From Aliihoeflea sp. 40Bstr573 (GTDB lineage Bacteria; Pseudomonadota; Alphaproteobacteria; Rhizobiales; Rhizobiaceae): 64,000 bases of DNA. The notes beneath the pieces were generated by a model. That model was not told the DNA's origin and made no database searches. It saw nothing but the letters and a program-made list of their open reading frames with translations. Of this stretch, positions 27,585 to 36,424 are shown one piece after another. Every line of letters begins with the position of its first letter. The first letter of the stretch is position 1. The stretch is from NCBI RefSeq assembly GCF_024105655.1, contig NZ_JAAAMH010000005.1, forward strand, positions 186,001-250,000, read 5' to 3'. Position numbers and translations under genes: made by a program.

Positions 27585-27797
27585 CTAGAGAAGGCGGTCG
27601 AGGATGAACGGACGATCCGCGACCGGGGGCGTGGGCTCCGGCGGAACCGGCTGCCGATCATTGTCGATGGCCTCCTGCCGTGCTTCGACCGCTGCTTCAT
27701 AAGGCGTGTCGAGGGGACCACGACGCCCGCAGGCCGCGACGCTTATGGCGATGACCGTCACAAGCGCGACGGATGCGAAGAATCTGCCAGATGCCAT
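27585..27797 (-). CDS. Small LptM/YifL-like lipoprotein
   Basis: A 70-residue lipoprotein from ATG 27797 (MASGRFFASVALVTV). The signal peptide ends in a lipobox with Cys22, followed at once by CGRRGPLDTP. This resembles the CGxxGPLxxP start of LptM (YifL), which helps mature the LptD lipopolysaccharide translocon in enterobacteria. The tail is proline-rich and charged. Whether it does the same in alphaproteobacteria is inference. Position between argH and lysA is common in rhizobia. An in-frame upstream start would add 29 residues and bury the signal peptide. Confidence 0.8.
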   Translation of the reverse strand: MASGRFFASVALVTVIAISVAACGRRGPLDTPYEAAVEARQEAIDNDRQPVPPEPTPPVADRPFILDRLL

Positions 27798-27835
27798 GAA
27801 GTCCGTCCGGATCGATGCGATTTTGATGGTTCTCT

Positions 27836-29257
27836 TTAGCGGCTTTTGCGGCGCGATGCATCCTGTTTCAGGCGCTTCGTCCAATAGCGGATCTGGCGGC
27901 GCACTTCCTGCGGGGCGGTGCCACCGAACGAGGTGCGGCTCTTCACCGAGGCCTGCACGGACAGCACCTGGAAGATGCCGTCGGTGATGCGCTCGTCGAT
28001 CGACTTCAATTCGTCGATCGTCAATCTGTCGAGCGTCACCTTGCGGCTCTCGGCCAGCGCGACGGCGCGGCCGGTCACGTGATGGGCCTCGCGGAAGGGC
28101 AGGCCGGCCTCGCGCACCAGCCAGTCGGCAAGGTCGGTCGCGGTCGAGTAGCCCGCCCCGGCGGCTTTCTTCATCGCCGCGGTCTGGATTTCCATGTCGG
28201 CGATCATGCCGGTCATGGCGGCGATCATCAGGTCGAGCGTCTCGGCCGCGTCGAAGACGGCTTCCTTGTCTTCCTGCATGTCCTTGGAATAGGCGAGCGG
28301 CAGGCCCTTCATGACCGTCAGGAGCGCGATCATGTGGCCGTTGATGCGGCCGGTCTTGGCGCGGATCAGCTCGGCGGCGTCAGGGTTTTTCTTCTGCGGC
28401 ATGATCGAGGAGCCGGTCGAGAACTGATCCGACAGGCGCACGAAACCGAACTGCGGCGTCGACCAGATGACGATCTCCTCGGCCAGCCGCGACAGGTGCG
28501 TGGCGCAGATCGACGCCGTGGACAGGAATTCGAGCGCGAAATCACGGTCTGACACGGTGTCGATCGAATTGCGCGTCGGCTCGCGGAAGCCGAGCGCCGT
28601 GGCTGTCATGGCGCGGTCGATCGGGAAACCGGTGCCCGCGAGCGCGGCTGCGCCGAGCGGGCTTTCGTCCATGCGCTCGATGGCGTCGCGCACGCGCGAC
28701 AGGTCGCGGCCGAACATCTCGACATAGGCCATGCAGTGATGGCCGAAGGTCACCGGCTGGGCCGTCTGGAGATGGGTGAATCCGGGCATGACCGTCGCGG
28801 CATGTTCTTCCGCGCGCTTCAGGAACGTCTCGATCAGGCGGACGAGGCCGGCGTCGGTGCGCTGCAACTCCTCCTTGACCCAAAGGCGGAAATCCGTCGC
28901 CACCTGGTCGTTGCGCGAGCGCGCCGTGTGGAGCCGCCCGCCGGCCGGTCCGATCATGTCGGCAAGCCTCGCCTCCACATTCATGTGGATGTCTTCGAGC
29001 CGGGCAGAGAACTCGAACGTGCCGGCCTCGATTTCGCCGAGGATCTGGTTCAGCCCTTGCGCGATCTTGTCGCGGTCCTCGGTCGAAATGATGCCCGTCT
29101 TCGCCAGCATGTCGGCCTGGGCGAGCGAGCCGCGGATATCCTGCGCGTAGAGCTTCTTGTCGAAGCCGATCGAGGCGTTGATCGCTTCCATGATGGCGGC
29201 GGGACCCGAGGCAAATCGTCCGCCCCACATCTGGTTGCTGGCCTTCTTTTCGCTCAT
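27836..29257 (-). CDS. argH: Argininosuccinate lyase
   Basis: Final step of arginine synthesis: splits argininosuccinate to arginine and fumarate. 473 residues from ATG 29257 ([13 protein letters not shown]). The frame runs on to 29995, but that part is antisense to the tlpA-like gene. Fumarase/aspartase superfamily signatures are present: [12 protein letters not shown] (about 110-121), [16 protein letters not shown] (catalytic His region), and the mobile loop [12 protein letters not shown] with the catalytic Ser. Only 30 bases separate its start from the divergent start of the TlpA-like gene. Confidence 0.96.
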   Translation of the reverse strand: MSEKKASNQMWGGRFASGPAAIMEAINASIGFDKKLYAQDIRGSLAQADMLAKTGIISTEDRDKIAQGLNQILGEIEAGTFEFSARLEDIHMNVEARLADMIGPAGGRLHTARSRNDQVATDFRLWVKEELQRTDAGLVRLIETFLKRAEEHAATVMPGFTHLQTAQPVTFGHHCMAYVEMFGRDLSRVRDAIERMDESPLGAAALAGTGFPIDRAMTATALGFREPTRNSIDTVSDRDFALEFLSTASICATHLSRLAEEIVIWSTPQFGFVRLSDQFSTGSSIMPQKKNPDAAELIRAKTGRINGHMIALLTVMKGLPLAYSKDMQEDKEAVFDAAETLDLMIAAMTGMIADMEIQTAAMKKAAGAGYSTATDLADWLVREAGLPFREAHHVTGRAVALAESRKVTLDRLTIDELKSIDERITDGIFQVLSVQASVKSRTSFGGTAPQEVRRQIRYWTKRLKQDASRRKSR

Positions 29258-29287
29258 CGTGATATCCGCATCCCCGGAGATAGACAT

Positions 29288-29962
29288 ATGGCAAATGGCA
29301 AATCGAACCTTCCGGCGGGCCGGCTCATCGGTATCGCGGCCGTCGCCGGCGTTCTTGCCGGTGCGCTCGGCGTATACGTGATGGGTGGGCCGTCTGGCAA
29401 CAACGCGCCGATGGTGGCGGGCGGTGCGCCCGATCCCCAGGCCGTCGCTGCCTGCGAGGCGAAGACGGACGCGGTCGCCGCCATCGATCCGATGATCGCC
29501 GGCGAAGTCGCAGCAATGCTGCCGGCCGACCCGCCGCGCCTCGTCTCCGACCTCGCCTTTAACGACCCGGAAGGCCAGCCGATGCGGCTCGGCGATCTGG
29601 GCAAGGTGACGCTGGTCAATCTGTGGGCGACCTGGTGCGCGCCCTGCCGCGAGGAGATGCCGGCGCTGAACCAGCTTCAGGCCGACATGGGTGGAGAGGA
29701 TTTCGAGGTCGTCGCCGTCAACATCGACACCGGAGACGACACCAAGCCGAAGGCGTTTCTTCAGGAAACCGGCGTCGACCGGCTCGCCTACTACCGCGAC
29801 AACACGCTCGGTCTCTTCAACGATCTCAAGCGCCGCAACCTCGCTCTTGGCCTGCCGGTGACGCTCCTCGTCGATGAAGATGGCTGCCTGCTCGGCCACA
29901 TGAACGGCCCGGCGGAATGGGCGGGCGATGACGCTCGCAAGCTGATCGAAGCGGCGATGTGA
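29288..29962 (+). CDS. tlpA: TlpA-like thiol:disulfide interchange protein
   Basis: Membrane-anchored periplasmic thioredoxin, 224 residues from ATG 29288 ([13 protein letters not shown]), preceded by GGAG. An N-terminal anchor (about 12-33) is followed by a thioredoxin-like domain with active site WCAPC (Cys117, Cys120) in [15 protein letters not shown], and the cis-Pro region [12 protein letters not shown]. TlpA in Bradyrhizobium reduces cytochrome oxidase assembly factors, so a role in cytochrome or copper-centre maturation is likely. An additional cysteine pair (Cys56 and the one in DEDGC) may form a structural bond. A terminator lies 36 bases beyond the stop. Confidence 0.9.
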   Translation: MANGKSNLPAGRLIGIAAVAGVLAGALGVYVMGGPSGNNAPMVAGGAPDPQAVAACEAKTDAVAAIDPMIAGEVAAMLPADPPRLVSDLAFNDPEGQPMRLGDLGKVTLVNLWATWCAPCREEMPALNQLQADMGGEDFEVVAVNIDTGDDTKPKAFLQETGVDRLAYYRDNTLGLFNDLKRRNLALGLPVTLLVDEDGCLLGHMNGPAEWAGDDARKLIEAAM

Positions 29963-29997
29963 TCTCGCCGGGGCTTCGCGCGGCAGCGCATACAAGG

Positions 29998-30026
29998 AAA
30001 CGGGCGCTGCGCGGCGCCCGTTTTTT
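29998..30026. terminator. Bidirectional terminator between tlpA and livM
   Basis: CGGGCGC (30001-30007) pairs with GCGCCCG (30014-30020) around a 6-base loop, followed by six T residues and preceded by three A residues. It lies between convergent genes and ends only a few bases before the livM stop, so it can serve both. Confidence 0.85.
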
Positions 30027-30031
30027 CATGT

Positions 30032-31351
30032 TCAATGCTTGGCTCTGGCGACCCGCTCGGGGATCAGCCCGCGCGGGCTGAACCTCAGGCACAAAAGCAG
30101 GATCAGGCCCATCACCAGTGGCCGCATGTAGGGTGCGGCGTCGATGAGTTGCAGCCGGATCGGGTTGGACGCGTCCATGCCCGACGTCAAGACCGACATC
30201 AACCAACCGCCGACCGGTTCCGCCTCGACCCAGACGAACCAGATCAGGAAGCCGCCGAGCACCGCGCCCCAGTTGTTGCCGGAGCCGCCGACGATCACCA
30301 TCACCCAGATCAGGAAGGTGAAGCGCAGAGGCTGGTACTGGCCGGGCGTGAACTGGCCGTCGAGCGTCGTCAGCATGGCGCCGGCGATGCCAACCACAGC
30401 AGAGCCCAGGATGAAGACCTGCAGATGGCGGCGCGTCACGTCCTTGCCCATCGCTTCGGCCGCGTCGCGATTGTCGCGGATCGCGCGCATCATGCGTCCC
30501 CAGGGCGAATTCAATGCGCGCTCGGCAAGCCACATGATGATGATCAGCACGATGGCGAACAGGATCGCGTAGGAAAGCCGCACATAAAGCGCCGAGGCGA
30601 AGATCGGATTCAAGTTCAGCGTCGTCGCGAGGTCGAGGAACCACGGTGCCTGCTGCAATTGCACCTCGTAGGCGACGGGGCGCGGCAGGCCCGAGACGTT
30701 CTTGACGCCGCGGGTCAGCCATTCCTCGTTGCGCAGGACGGCAATGATGATCTCCGAAATGCCGAGCGTGGCGATCGCCAGATAGTCGGCGCGAAGGCCG
30801 AGCGCGATCTTGCCCACCATCCAGGCCGCGCCTGCGGCGAAGACGCCGCCGACCAGCCAAGAGAAGATGATCGGCAGGCCGAGGCCGCCCAGATAGCCGG
30901 TGCGGGCGGCGTCATAGCCCTCGATCGCGGCGACCGCCGGGTCGAAGAAATGACGGATGACGAAATAGCCCGCCACCGCGATCAGGATCGCGACGAAATT
31001 GCCCTTTTTGCCGTGGATCTTCTTGCGGGCAAGGACGATCAGGCCGATCGTGCCGATGAGCGCGACGATCGTCAGGCCGATGCCCGTCCCGCCCGCCTCC
31101 CATGCGCCGGGAACGGGCGGCATGGAGATGACGATGCCGGCGAGGCCGCCCAGCGCCGCGAAGCCCATGATGCCGACGTTGAAGAGGCCGGCATAGCCCC
31201 ACTGGATGTTGACGCCCAGCGCCATGATCGCGGAAATCAGGCACAGGTTCAAAATGGTGAGGCTGAGCGTCCAGCTCTGACCGAAACCGACGAGCAAGAG
31301 CAGGCCCGCCATGATCGAATAAAGGACGATGATGCGGTTTCGATTGCTCAC
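30032..31351 (-). CDS. livM: Branched-chain amino acid-type ABC transporter permease LivM
   Basis: Inner-membrane permease, 439 residues. GTG start at 31351 overlapping the livH stop (GTGA), with GGGAGAG upstream. Multiple membrane segments. Family motifs are NIQWGYAGLFNVGIMGFAALGG near the N-terminus, the EAA-like region GRMMRAIRDNRDAAEAMGKDV, and VIVGGSGNNWGAVLGGF. A region around residues 85-125 (KKIHGKKGNFVAILIAVAGYFV) is longer than in E. coli LivM, as is common in alphaproteobacteria. Last gene of livG-livF-livH-livM. Confidence 0.93.
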   Translation of the reverse strand: MSNRNRIIVLYSIMAGLLLLVGFGQSWTLSLTILNLCLISAIMALGVNIQWGYAGLFNVGIMGFAALGGLAGIVISMPPVPGAWEAGGTGIGLTIVALIGTIGLIVLARKKIHGKKGNFVAILIAVAGYFVIRHFFDPAVAAIEGYDAARTGYLGGLGLPIIFSWLVGGVFAAGAAWMVGKIALGLRADYLAIATLGISEIIIAVLRNEEWLTRGVKNVSGLPRPVAYEVQLQQAPWFLDLATTLNLNPIFASALYVRLSYAILFAIVLIIIMWLAERALNSPWGRMMRAIRDNRDAAEAMGKDVTRRHLQVFILGSAVVGIAGAMLTTLDGQFTPGQYQPLRFTFLIWVMVIVGGSGNNWGAVLGGFLIWFVWVEAEPVGGWLMSVLTSGMDASNPIRLQLIDAAPYMRPLVMGLILLLCLRFSPRGLIPERVARAKH

Positions 31352-32352
31352 AGCACTCTCCCCCGGAAAATGCCCGTCGGTCTAATCAACAGGACGATGA
31401 CGAGGATCACGAAGGAAATCGCGAATTTGTATTCGGTCGACAGGAGCTGGACGAGCCCGTCGGGCGCAAAGCCCATATATTCCAGCACGCGCTTGTAGGC
31501 GTAGGTCAGCGTCACTTCCGAGAAGGCGACGACGAACCCGCCAGCGATCGCGCCGATGGGTTGTCCGATGCCGCCGACGATGGCGGCCGCGAACATCGGC
31601 AGCAGGAGCTGGAAGTAGGTGAAGGGACGGAAGCTCTTGTCGAGGCCGTAGAGGACGCCGGCGATCGTCGCCAGCGCTGCGGCGATCACCCAGGTCACGC
31701 GCACGACCTTGTCGGGATTGATGCCAGACAGCAGCGCCAGGTCCTCGTTGTCCGAATAGGCGCGCATGGCTTTGCCGGTGCGCGAATAGGTGAGAAACCA
31801 GAAGAGCGCGACGACGACGACAACGGCCACGACGACCGTGATCGCGACGGGCAGGCGGATCGCCAGACCTTCGGCGAGCCCCGTCCATTCACGGAACTCG
31901 CGAACGGTGATCAGGAAGCGTTCGCCATCGGCAAAGCGCTGGTCGTTGGGGCCGATGACGAGGCGGACGATGCCATTCAGCATGAACATGACGCCGACCG
32001 AGGCCATGACGAGCACGATCGAGGCCGAATGCTGCTGGCGATAGAAGCGGAAGACGGTCCGGTCGATGATCAGCGCCATGATCACCGCGCCGATGATGCC
32101 GATCGGCAGCGCGAGCAGCGCTGTCGGCAACGGCCCCAGCGTGACCCCCATGCCGATCAGCCACCAGGTCACCAGGATGGTGATCATCGTGCCGAACGCC
32201 ATCAGGTCGCCATGGGCGAAGTTGGAAAAACGCAGGATGCCGAAGACGAGCGTGATTCCGAGCGCGCCGAGCGCGAGCTGCGCGCCATAGGCGAGGCCCG
32301 GCAGGAACACGAAATTGGCAAACATCACGAGGGCATTGAGAAAGTCGATCAT
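31348..32352 (-). CDS. livH: Branched-chain amino acid-type ABC transporter permease LivH
   Basis: Second permease of the importer, 334 residues. I start at ATG 32352 (MIDFLNALVMFANF) because GGGAGG sits 6 bases before it; a TTG two codons upstream is less likely. About eight membrane segments. Characteristic motifs are LGALGITLVFGILRFSNFAHGDLMAFG near the N-terminus, the EAA region GKAMRAYSDNEDLALLSGINPDKV, and VGGIGQPIGAIAGG. 2 bases after livF and overlapping livM by 4 bases, so it is tightly coupled. Confidence 0.93.
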   Translation of the reverse strand: MIDFLNALVMFANFVFLPGLAYGAQLALGALGITLVFGILRFSNFAHGDLMAFGTMITILVTWWLIGMGVTLGPLPTALLALPIGIIGAVIMALIIDRTVFRFYRQQHSASIVLVMASVGVMFMLNGIVRLVIGPNDQRFADGERFLITVREFREWTGLAEGLAIRLPVAITVVVAVVVVVALFWFLTYSRTGKAMRAYSDNEDLALLSGINPDKVVRVTWVIAAALATIAGVLYGLDKSFRPFTYFQLLLPMFAAAIVGGIGQPIGAIAGGFVVAFSEVTLTYAYKRVLEYMGFAPDGLVQLLSTEYKFAISFVILVIVLLIRPTGIFRGRVL

Positions 32353-32354
32353 CG

Positions 32355-33059
32355 TCAACCTCCCAGGAACGAGGCGCGAACCTCGGGGTTGGCGAGAAGG
32401 GCTTCGCCGGTATCGGTGAAGCGGTTGCGGCCCTGGACGAGCACATAGCCGCGATCTGCGATGGCGAGCGCCTGGCGCGCATTCTGCTCGACCATCATCA
32501 CGGCGATGCCGGTGGCGGCGACGTCGAGGATGCGGTCGAACAGTTCGTCCATGACGATCGGCGAGACGCCGGCGGTCGGCTCGTCGAGCATCAGCACCGA
32601 AGGCTGCGTCATCAGGGCGCGGCCGACGGCCACCTGCTGGCGCTGGCCGCCCGACAATTCGCCGGCCGGCTGCTTGCGCTTCTCCTTCAGGATCGGGAAC
32701 AGGTCGAAGACCTGCGCCATCGTGTCGGAAAAGTCGTCATTGCGAATATAGGCGCCCATCTCCAGGTTCTCCTGGACGGTCATCGTGACGAAGACGTTGG
32801 AGGTCTGCGGCACGAAGCCCATGCCGGCGACGACGCGGTCCTGCGGCGACAGTTTCGTGATGTCCTTTTCGCCGAGGCGAACCTGGCCCTCGCGCAGGCT
32901 GAGCATCCCGAACATCGCCTTCATTGCGGTCGACTTGCCGGCGCCGTTGGGGCCGACGATGACCGCGATCTCGCCTTTTTCGACGGCGATGGTGCAGGAG
33001 TGGAGAATGTCCGCGCCGCCATAGCCGCCGGTCATGTTCTCACCGATGAGGAAGCTCAT
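32355..33059 (-). CDS. livF: Branched-chain amino acid-type ABC transporter ATP-binding protein LivF
   Basis: One of two ATPases of the importer, 234 residues from ATG 33059 (MSFLIGENMTGGYGG). The longer frame upstream is a shadow of livG. Walker A GPNGAGKST at about residues 38-46, FVPQTSNVFVTMTVQENL as the Q-loop region, signature LSGGQRQQVAVGRAL and Walker B VLMLDEP. The C-terminus VMMVEQNARQALAIADRGYVL is the LivF signature. Its ATG overlaps the livG stop (ATGA). Confidence 0.94.
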   Translation of the reverse strand: MSFLIGENMTGGYGGADILHSCTIAVEKGEIAVIVGPNGAGKSTAMKAMFGMLSLREGQVRLGEKDITKLSPQDRVVAGMGFVPQTSNVFVTMTVQENLEMGAYIRNDDFSDTMAQVFDLFPILKEKRKQPAGELSGGQRQQVAVGRALMTQPSVLMLDEPTAGVSPIVMDELFDRILDVAATGIAVMMVEQNARQALAIADRGYVLVQGRNRFTDTGEALLANPEVRASFLGG

Positions 33060-33853
33060 GCTACGCCTCCCTGCTTGACCTTGGGCGGGCGCTGCCTGAG
33101 CCCGGTGCCGAGATAGGCCTCGATGACCTGCTCGTTGGCCTTGACCTCGTCGACCTTGCCCTCGACCAGCACGCGGCCCTCGGCCATGACGATCACCGGG
33201 TCGCAAAGGCGGCCGATGAAGTCCATGTCGTGCTCGATCATGCAGAAGGTGTAGCCGCGTTCCTTGTTGAGGCGCACGATGGCGTCTCCCAGCGTATTGA
33301 GGAGCGTGCGGTTGACGCCCGCGCCGACCTCGTCGAGGAAGACGATCTTGGCGTCGACCATCATCGTGCGGCCGAGTTCCAGAAGCTTCTTCTGGCCGCC
33401 CGACAGGTTCCCGGCGAGTTCGTCCGCGACATGGCTGATTTCGAGGAACTCGATAACCTCGTCGGCGCGCCTGCGCACCTCCGCCTCGCGCTCGCGCACC
33501 TTGGAAGGGCGCAGCCATACATCGACCAGCGTCTCGCCGGGCTGGGCCGGCGGGACCATCATCAGGTTTTCGCGCACGGTCAGCGTTGAAAACTCATGCG
33601 CGATCTGGAAGGTGCGCAAAAGCCCCATGTGAAAGAGCTCGTGCGGCGGCAAACCGGTGATGTCCTGACCGTCGAGCCAGACTTTTCCGGAGGTGGGTTT
33701 GTAATGGCCTGCGATCACGTTGAAGAGCGTCGTCTTGCCGGCGCCATTCGGGCCGATCAGGCCCGTGATGGAGCCCTCGGCGATTTCGATGCTTGCGCCA
33801 TCGACCGCCTTGATGCCTCCAAAGTGCATATGCAGATCGTCTACCTTGATCAT
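33056..33853 (-). CDS. livG: Branched-chain amino acid-type ABC transporter ATP-binding protein LivG
   Basis: Second ATPase, 265 residues from ATG 33853 (MIKVDDLHMHFGG), preceded by AGGGGAA. Walker A GPNGAGKTT, the LivG-type FQIAHEFSTLTVRENLMM, signature LSGGQKKLLELGRTM and Walker B IVFLDE, then CMIEHDMDFIGRLCDPVIVM. One variation is that the usual DEPxAGxN after Walker B reads DEVGAGVN, with Val replacing Pro; the catalytic Glu is retained. First gene after the binding-protein gene livK, separated by 292 bases that hold a hairpin. Confidence 0.93.
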   Translation of the reverse strand: MIKVDDLHMHFGGIKAVDGASIEIAEGSITGLIGPNGAGKTTLFNVIAGHYKPTSGKVWLDGQDITGLPPHELFHMGLLRTFQIAHEFSTLTVRENLMMVPPAQPGETLVDVWLRPSKVREREAEVRRRADEVIEFLEISHVADELAGNLSGGQKKLLELGRTMMVDAKIVFLDEVGAGVNRTLLNTLGDAIVRLNKERGYTFCMIEHDMDFIGRLCDPVIVMAEGRVLVEGKVDEVKANEQVIEAYLGTGLRQRPPKVKQGGVA

Positions 33854-34094
33854 GCAATTCCCCTGGGCCGCGTTTTTGTGATTGTACCGTCGTAAGAGGC
33901 TCGCGTCCGCTAGCCAGCCTGATCGCGCGCATGCGCAGTCGGCGTCCGCCACGGTTCCCGACGCCCCCTCGTCGGATCTGCAGGGCTACGGCTGACGCCC
34001 CGCAATTCGTGGGAGCGCCAATAACGAGTGAAAACACAAAAGTCGAGTGCGTGACTCATACAGTCCCGTGAGTGCGACCATTTTGAAGGACAAA

Positions 34095-34121
34095 TGGCCC
34101 GGCGATGTCCTCGCCGGGCCA
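34095..34121 (-). terminator. Hairpin after livK (partial terminator or mRNA stabiliser)
   Basis: Perfect 11-bp stem TGGCCCGGCGA (34095-34105) / TCGCCGGGCCA (34111-34121) with a 5-base loop, 25 bases after the livK stop on the minus strand. Only three T residues follow, so it may terminate weakly and allow some read-through to livGFHM, or protect the abundant livK message. The rest of the 33854-34145 gap shows no gene I can support. Confidence 0.65.
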
Positions 34122-34145
34122 TAATCTTACACGACTGCCGTCAGA

Positions 34146-35348
34146 TCAGCGATAGCCGACAGTCTTGAACGCGCCGTCTTCGACGATGTATTCGCGATAG
34201 CTGCCGGCTGCTTCGCCGGGGCCGATCAGCTCGACATTGGTGACGCCGACATAGTCGACATCGCCGCCGTCCTTGAGGATTTCCAGACCCTTGGCGAGTT
34301 CACCCGGCAGGATCGGCTCGCCGGGGCCGTTGGCCACTTCCAGCATCGCGTCGCGGATGGCGGTGCGGTCGGCCGAGCCGGCCTTCTGGATGGCGAGCGC
34401 GATCAGCGCGCCGGCGTCATAGCTTTCGCCGGTATACGAGCTGGTCGGGTCGATGTCGGCCGCCTCGGCGAGCGTTGCGAACATCTCCGAGCCTTCACCC
34501 TCGACGCCTGGCAGGACGCCGATCGTGCCTTCGAGGTCTTCGCCGATCGCGTCGATCAGGCTCTGGCCGTACATGCCGTCGCCGAGTGCGAAGCGGTCGA
34601 ACGCGCCAGTGTCGATCGCCGAGCGAATGATGCCGACGCCGCCCTGGTCGACATAGCCAAGAACGACGAGGACATCGCCGCCGGCTGCGGCGAGCGCGCC
34701 GACCTCTGCCGAATAGTCGCCCTTGCCGTCGTCATGCGGAGCGGCGATCGTCACCGTGCCGCCGGCAGCTTCGAAGGCCGCCACGAAGGCGTCCGAGAAG
34801 CCCTTGCCGTAGTCGTTGTTGGTGTAGGACACGGCGACCGACGTGATGTCGTTGTCGGTCAGGACCTCGGTCAGCACTTCGCCCTGGCGGGCGTCGGACG
34901 GGGCGGTGCGGAAGAAGTAGTCGTTGTCCTCGATGGTCGAGAGCGCCGGCGAGGTAGCCGAGGGCGACACCATGACCAGGCCGTTCGGGACGGCGACGCC
35001 GTTGGCGATGCCGATCGTCACGCCCGAACAGTCGGCGCCCATGATGGCGGCGACGTTGTCAGTCGTCACGAGGCGCTCGGCGGCGGCCGTCGCGGCGGCG
35101 TTGTCGATGCAGGTGGAATCGGCGCGGACCGGCTTCAGCGTAGCACCGTCGAGCAGCATGCCGCTCTCGTTGACTTCGGAGAAGGCGAGTTCGGCGCTGG
35201 CGGCCATGCCGGGCGTAATGCTTTCCAGCGGGCCGGTGAAGCCAAGAATGATGCCGACGTTGATCTCTTCCTGCGCCGAAGCTGCACCAGCGGCGAGAAG
35301 CGCTGCGCCAGCTACCGAAGCGGCAAAGATCTTGCGGATATTGGACAT
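34146..35348 (-). CDS. livK: Branched-chain amino acid-type ABC transporter substrate-binding protein
   Basis: Periplasmic type I binding protein, 400 residues. Sec signal peptide about 1-25 (ending AGAASA), GGGAGG before the ATG. It has the Leu/Ile/Val-binding family fold: INVGIILGFTGPLESITPGMA at the start, ADSTCIDNAAATAAAERLV and GADCSGVTIGIANGVAVPNGLVMVSPSATSPAL forming the ligand cleft. The two cysteines in these segments may pair. Many members of this family bind other amino acids or amides, so the substrate is not certain. It is separated from livGFHM by a hairpin, giving the expected excess of binding protein. Confidence 0.9.
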   Translation of the reverse strand: MSNIRKIFAASVAGAALLAAGAASAQEEINVGIILGFTGPLESITPGMAASAELAFSEVNESGMLLDGATLKPVRADSTCIDNAAATAAAERLVTTDNVAAIMGADCSGVTIGIANGVAVPNGLVMVSPSATSPALSTIEDNDYFFRTAPSDARQGEVLTEVLTDNDITSVAVSYTNNDYGKGFSDAFVAAFEAAGGTVTIAAPHDDGKGDYSAEVGALAAAGGDVLVVLGYVDQGGVGIIRSAIDTGAFDRFALGDGMYGQSLIDAIGEDLEGTIGVLPGVEGEGSEMFATLAEAADIDPTSSYTGESYDAGALIALAIQKAGSADRTAIRDAMLEVANGPGEPILPGELAKGLEILKDGGDVDYVGVTNVELIGPGEAAGSYREYIVEDGAFKTVGYR

Positions 35349-35585
35349 TGATATGCCTCCCTTTGGAGAGTGTTCCTGAGTTTGAAGTTCGCCCGGATCT
35401 GGACTAGCCCGGATTGGCGGCGATATTCCAACCTGCGTTTCGGTTTGTAAAGCCTACAGAATCTGGATTTTGGCGGCCGGTTAACGCCAAGACGTCCAGC
35501 CTTCGTAAAAGTGCAATGCAAGTCTAACCGAATGTTCACTCGTCTCGCTTATTGAAGAGACAAGCTGACGTTGGAGGACACCGGC

Positions 35586-36392
35586 TTGAACCACACCGAC
35601 CGCGCCTTTGCCGGCAAGCCGCGCATATCGCGACGAGGTGCCCGGATGCTCGCCCGGTGGACGGTTCTGGGCACGCTCGGTTGCCTTTCGATCTCGCTGG
35701 CCTGGAACTGGCTCGCCTTCCGCGACATGGATGCCACGGCGCTGCGGCAGGGGCTTTTAAGCGCAACCGTGCTGCCGATCATCCTTGCTGGGCCGCTCTT
35801 CTTCTACCTCACCTTGAAACTGCGCGAACTGGCGGGCGCCAATCACAAACTCGCCGAACTCGCTTCCACCGACGATCTGACGAAATGCCTTAATCGCCGT
35901 GCGCTGATCGCGAATGTCGAGCGGATACTCGAGCAGCGCGACCGGACCGCGCAGGGTGCCCTTCTCGTCATCGATGCCGACCATTTCAAGCAGGTCAACG
36001 ATCGCTACGGACACCACCAGGGCGATCTCGCGCTGATCCGGATCGCCTCGATCGTCCGAAGCTGCGTGCGTCAGGGCGACCTCGTCGGACGCATGGGCGG
36101 CGAGGAATTTGCCGTACTTCTCGAGGGCGTAGGGGCTGACCAGGCGGTGCACATCGCAGAACGCATACGCCGGGCGGCCGAGGCGACACCGCTGCGCATC
36201 GACGGATCGGAGCACCGGCTGACGATCAGCGTCGGCTGCGCGGCTTTTTCGGGGCCCGCCAGGTTCCGCGACCTTTTCTCGCTGGCCGACCAGCGGCTTT
36301 ACGACGCCAAGCGCCAGGGCAGAAACCGGGTCGAGGCCGATGGGGACCGAGGGTCGGGCACACTAGCCGGTGAAACGAAAAAGGCCGGCTGA
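35586..36392 (+). CDS. Membrane-bound diguanylate cyclase (GGDEF)
   Basis: Makes the second messenger cyclic di-GMP. 268 residues from TTG 35586, chosen because GGAGG lies 8 bases upstream; a TTG at 35571 is the alternative. Two membrane segments (about 27-45 and 55-77) and a short linker lead to the GGDEF domain (about 95-255). The active-site motif is intact as GGEEF (RMGGEEFAVLLEG). Its substrate-binding partners DDLTKCLNRRAL and VIDADHFKQVNDRYGHHQGD are present. No RxxD inhibitory site precedes GGEEF; the residues are CVRQGDLVGR. No sensory domain beyond the membrane part. The stop codon lies inside the terminator hairpin. Confidence 0.9.
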   Translation: MNHTDRAFAGKPRISRRGARMLARWTVLGTLGCLSISLAWNWLAFRDMDATALRQGLLSATVLPIILAGPLFFYLTLKLRELAGANHKLAELASTDDLTKCLNRRALIANVERILEQRDRTAQGALLVIDADHFKQVNDRYGHHQGDLALIRIASIVRSCVRQGDLVGRMGGEEFAVLLEGVGADQAVHIAERIRRAAEATPLRIDGSEHRLTISVGCAAFSGPARFRDLFSLADQRLYDAKRQGRNRVEADGDRGSGTLAGETKKAG

Positions 36393-36410
36393 AAAGCCGG
36401 CCTTCTTGTT
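36378..36410. terminator. Bidirectional terminator overlapping the GGDEF stop codon
   Basis: AAGGCCGGCT (36381-36390) and AGCCGGCCTT (36395-36404) form a perfect 10-bp stem with loop GAAA, flanked by an A run on the left and CTTGTTT on the right. The TGA stop of the GGDEF gene spans the stem-loop junction. It also serves the convergent outer-membrane protein gene. Confidence 0.85.
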
Positions 36411-36424
36411 TCGTACTGGGAAGA

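Noticed and set aside
33910-34122. A 70-residue minus-strand frame between livK and livG
   Set aside because: It spans the terminator hairpin, is rich in Arg/Ser/Pro shadow-type residues and has no clear ribosome-binding site.
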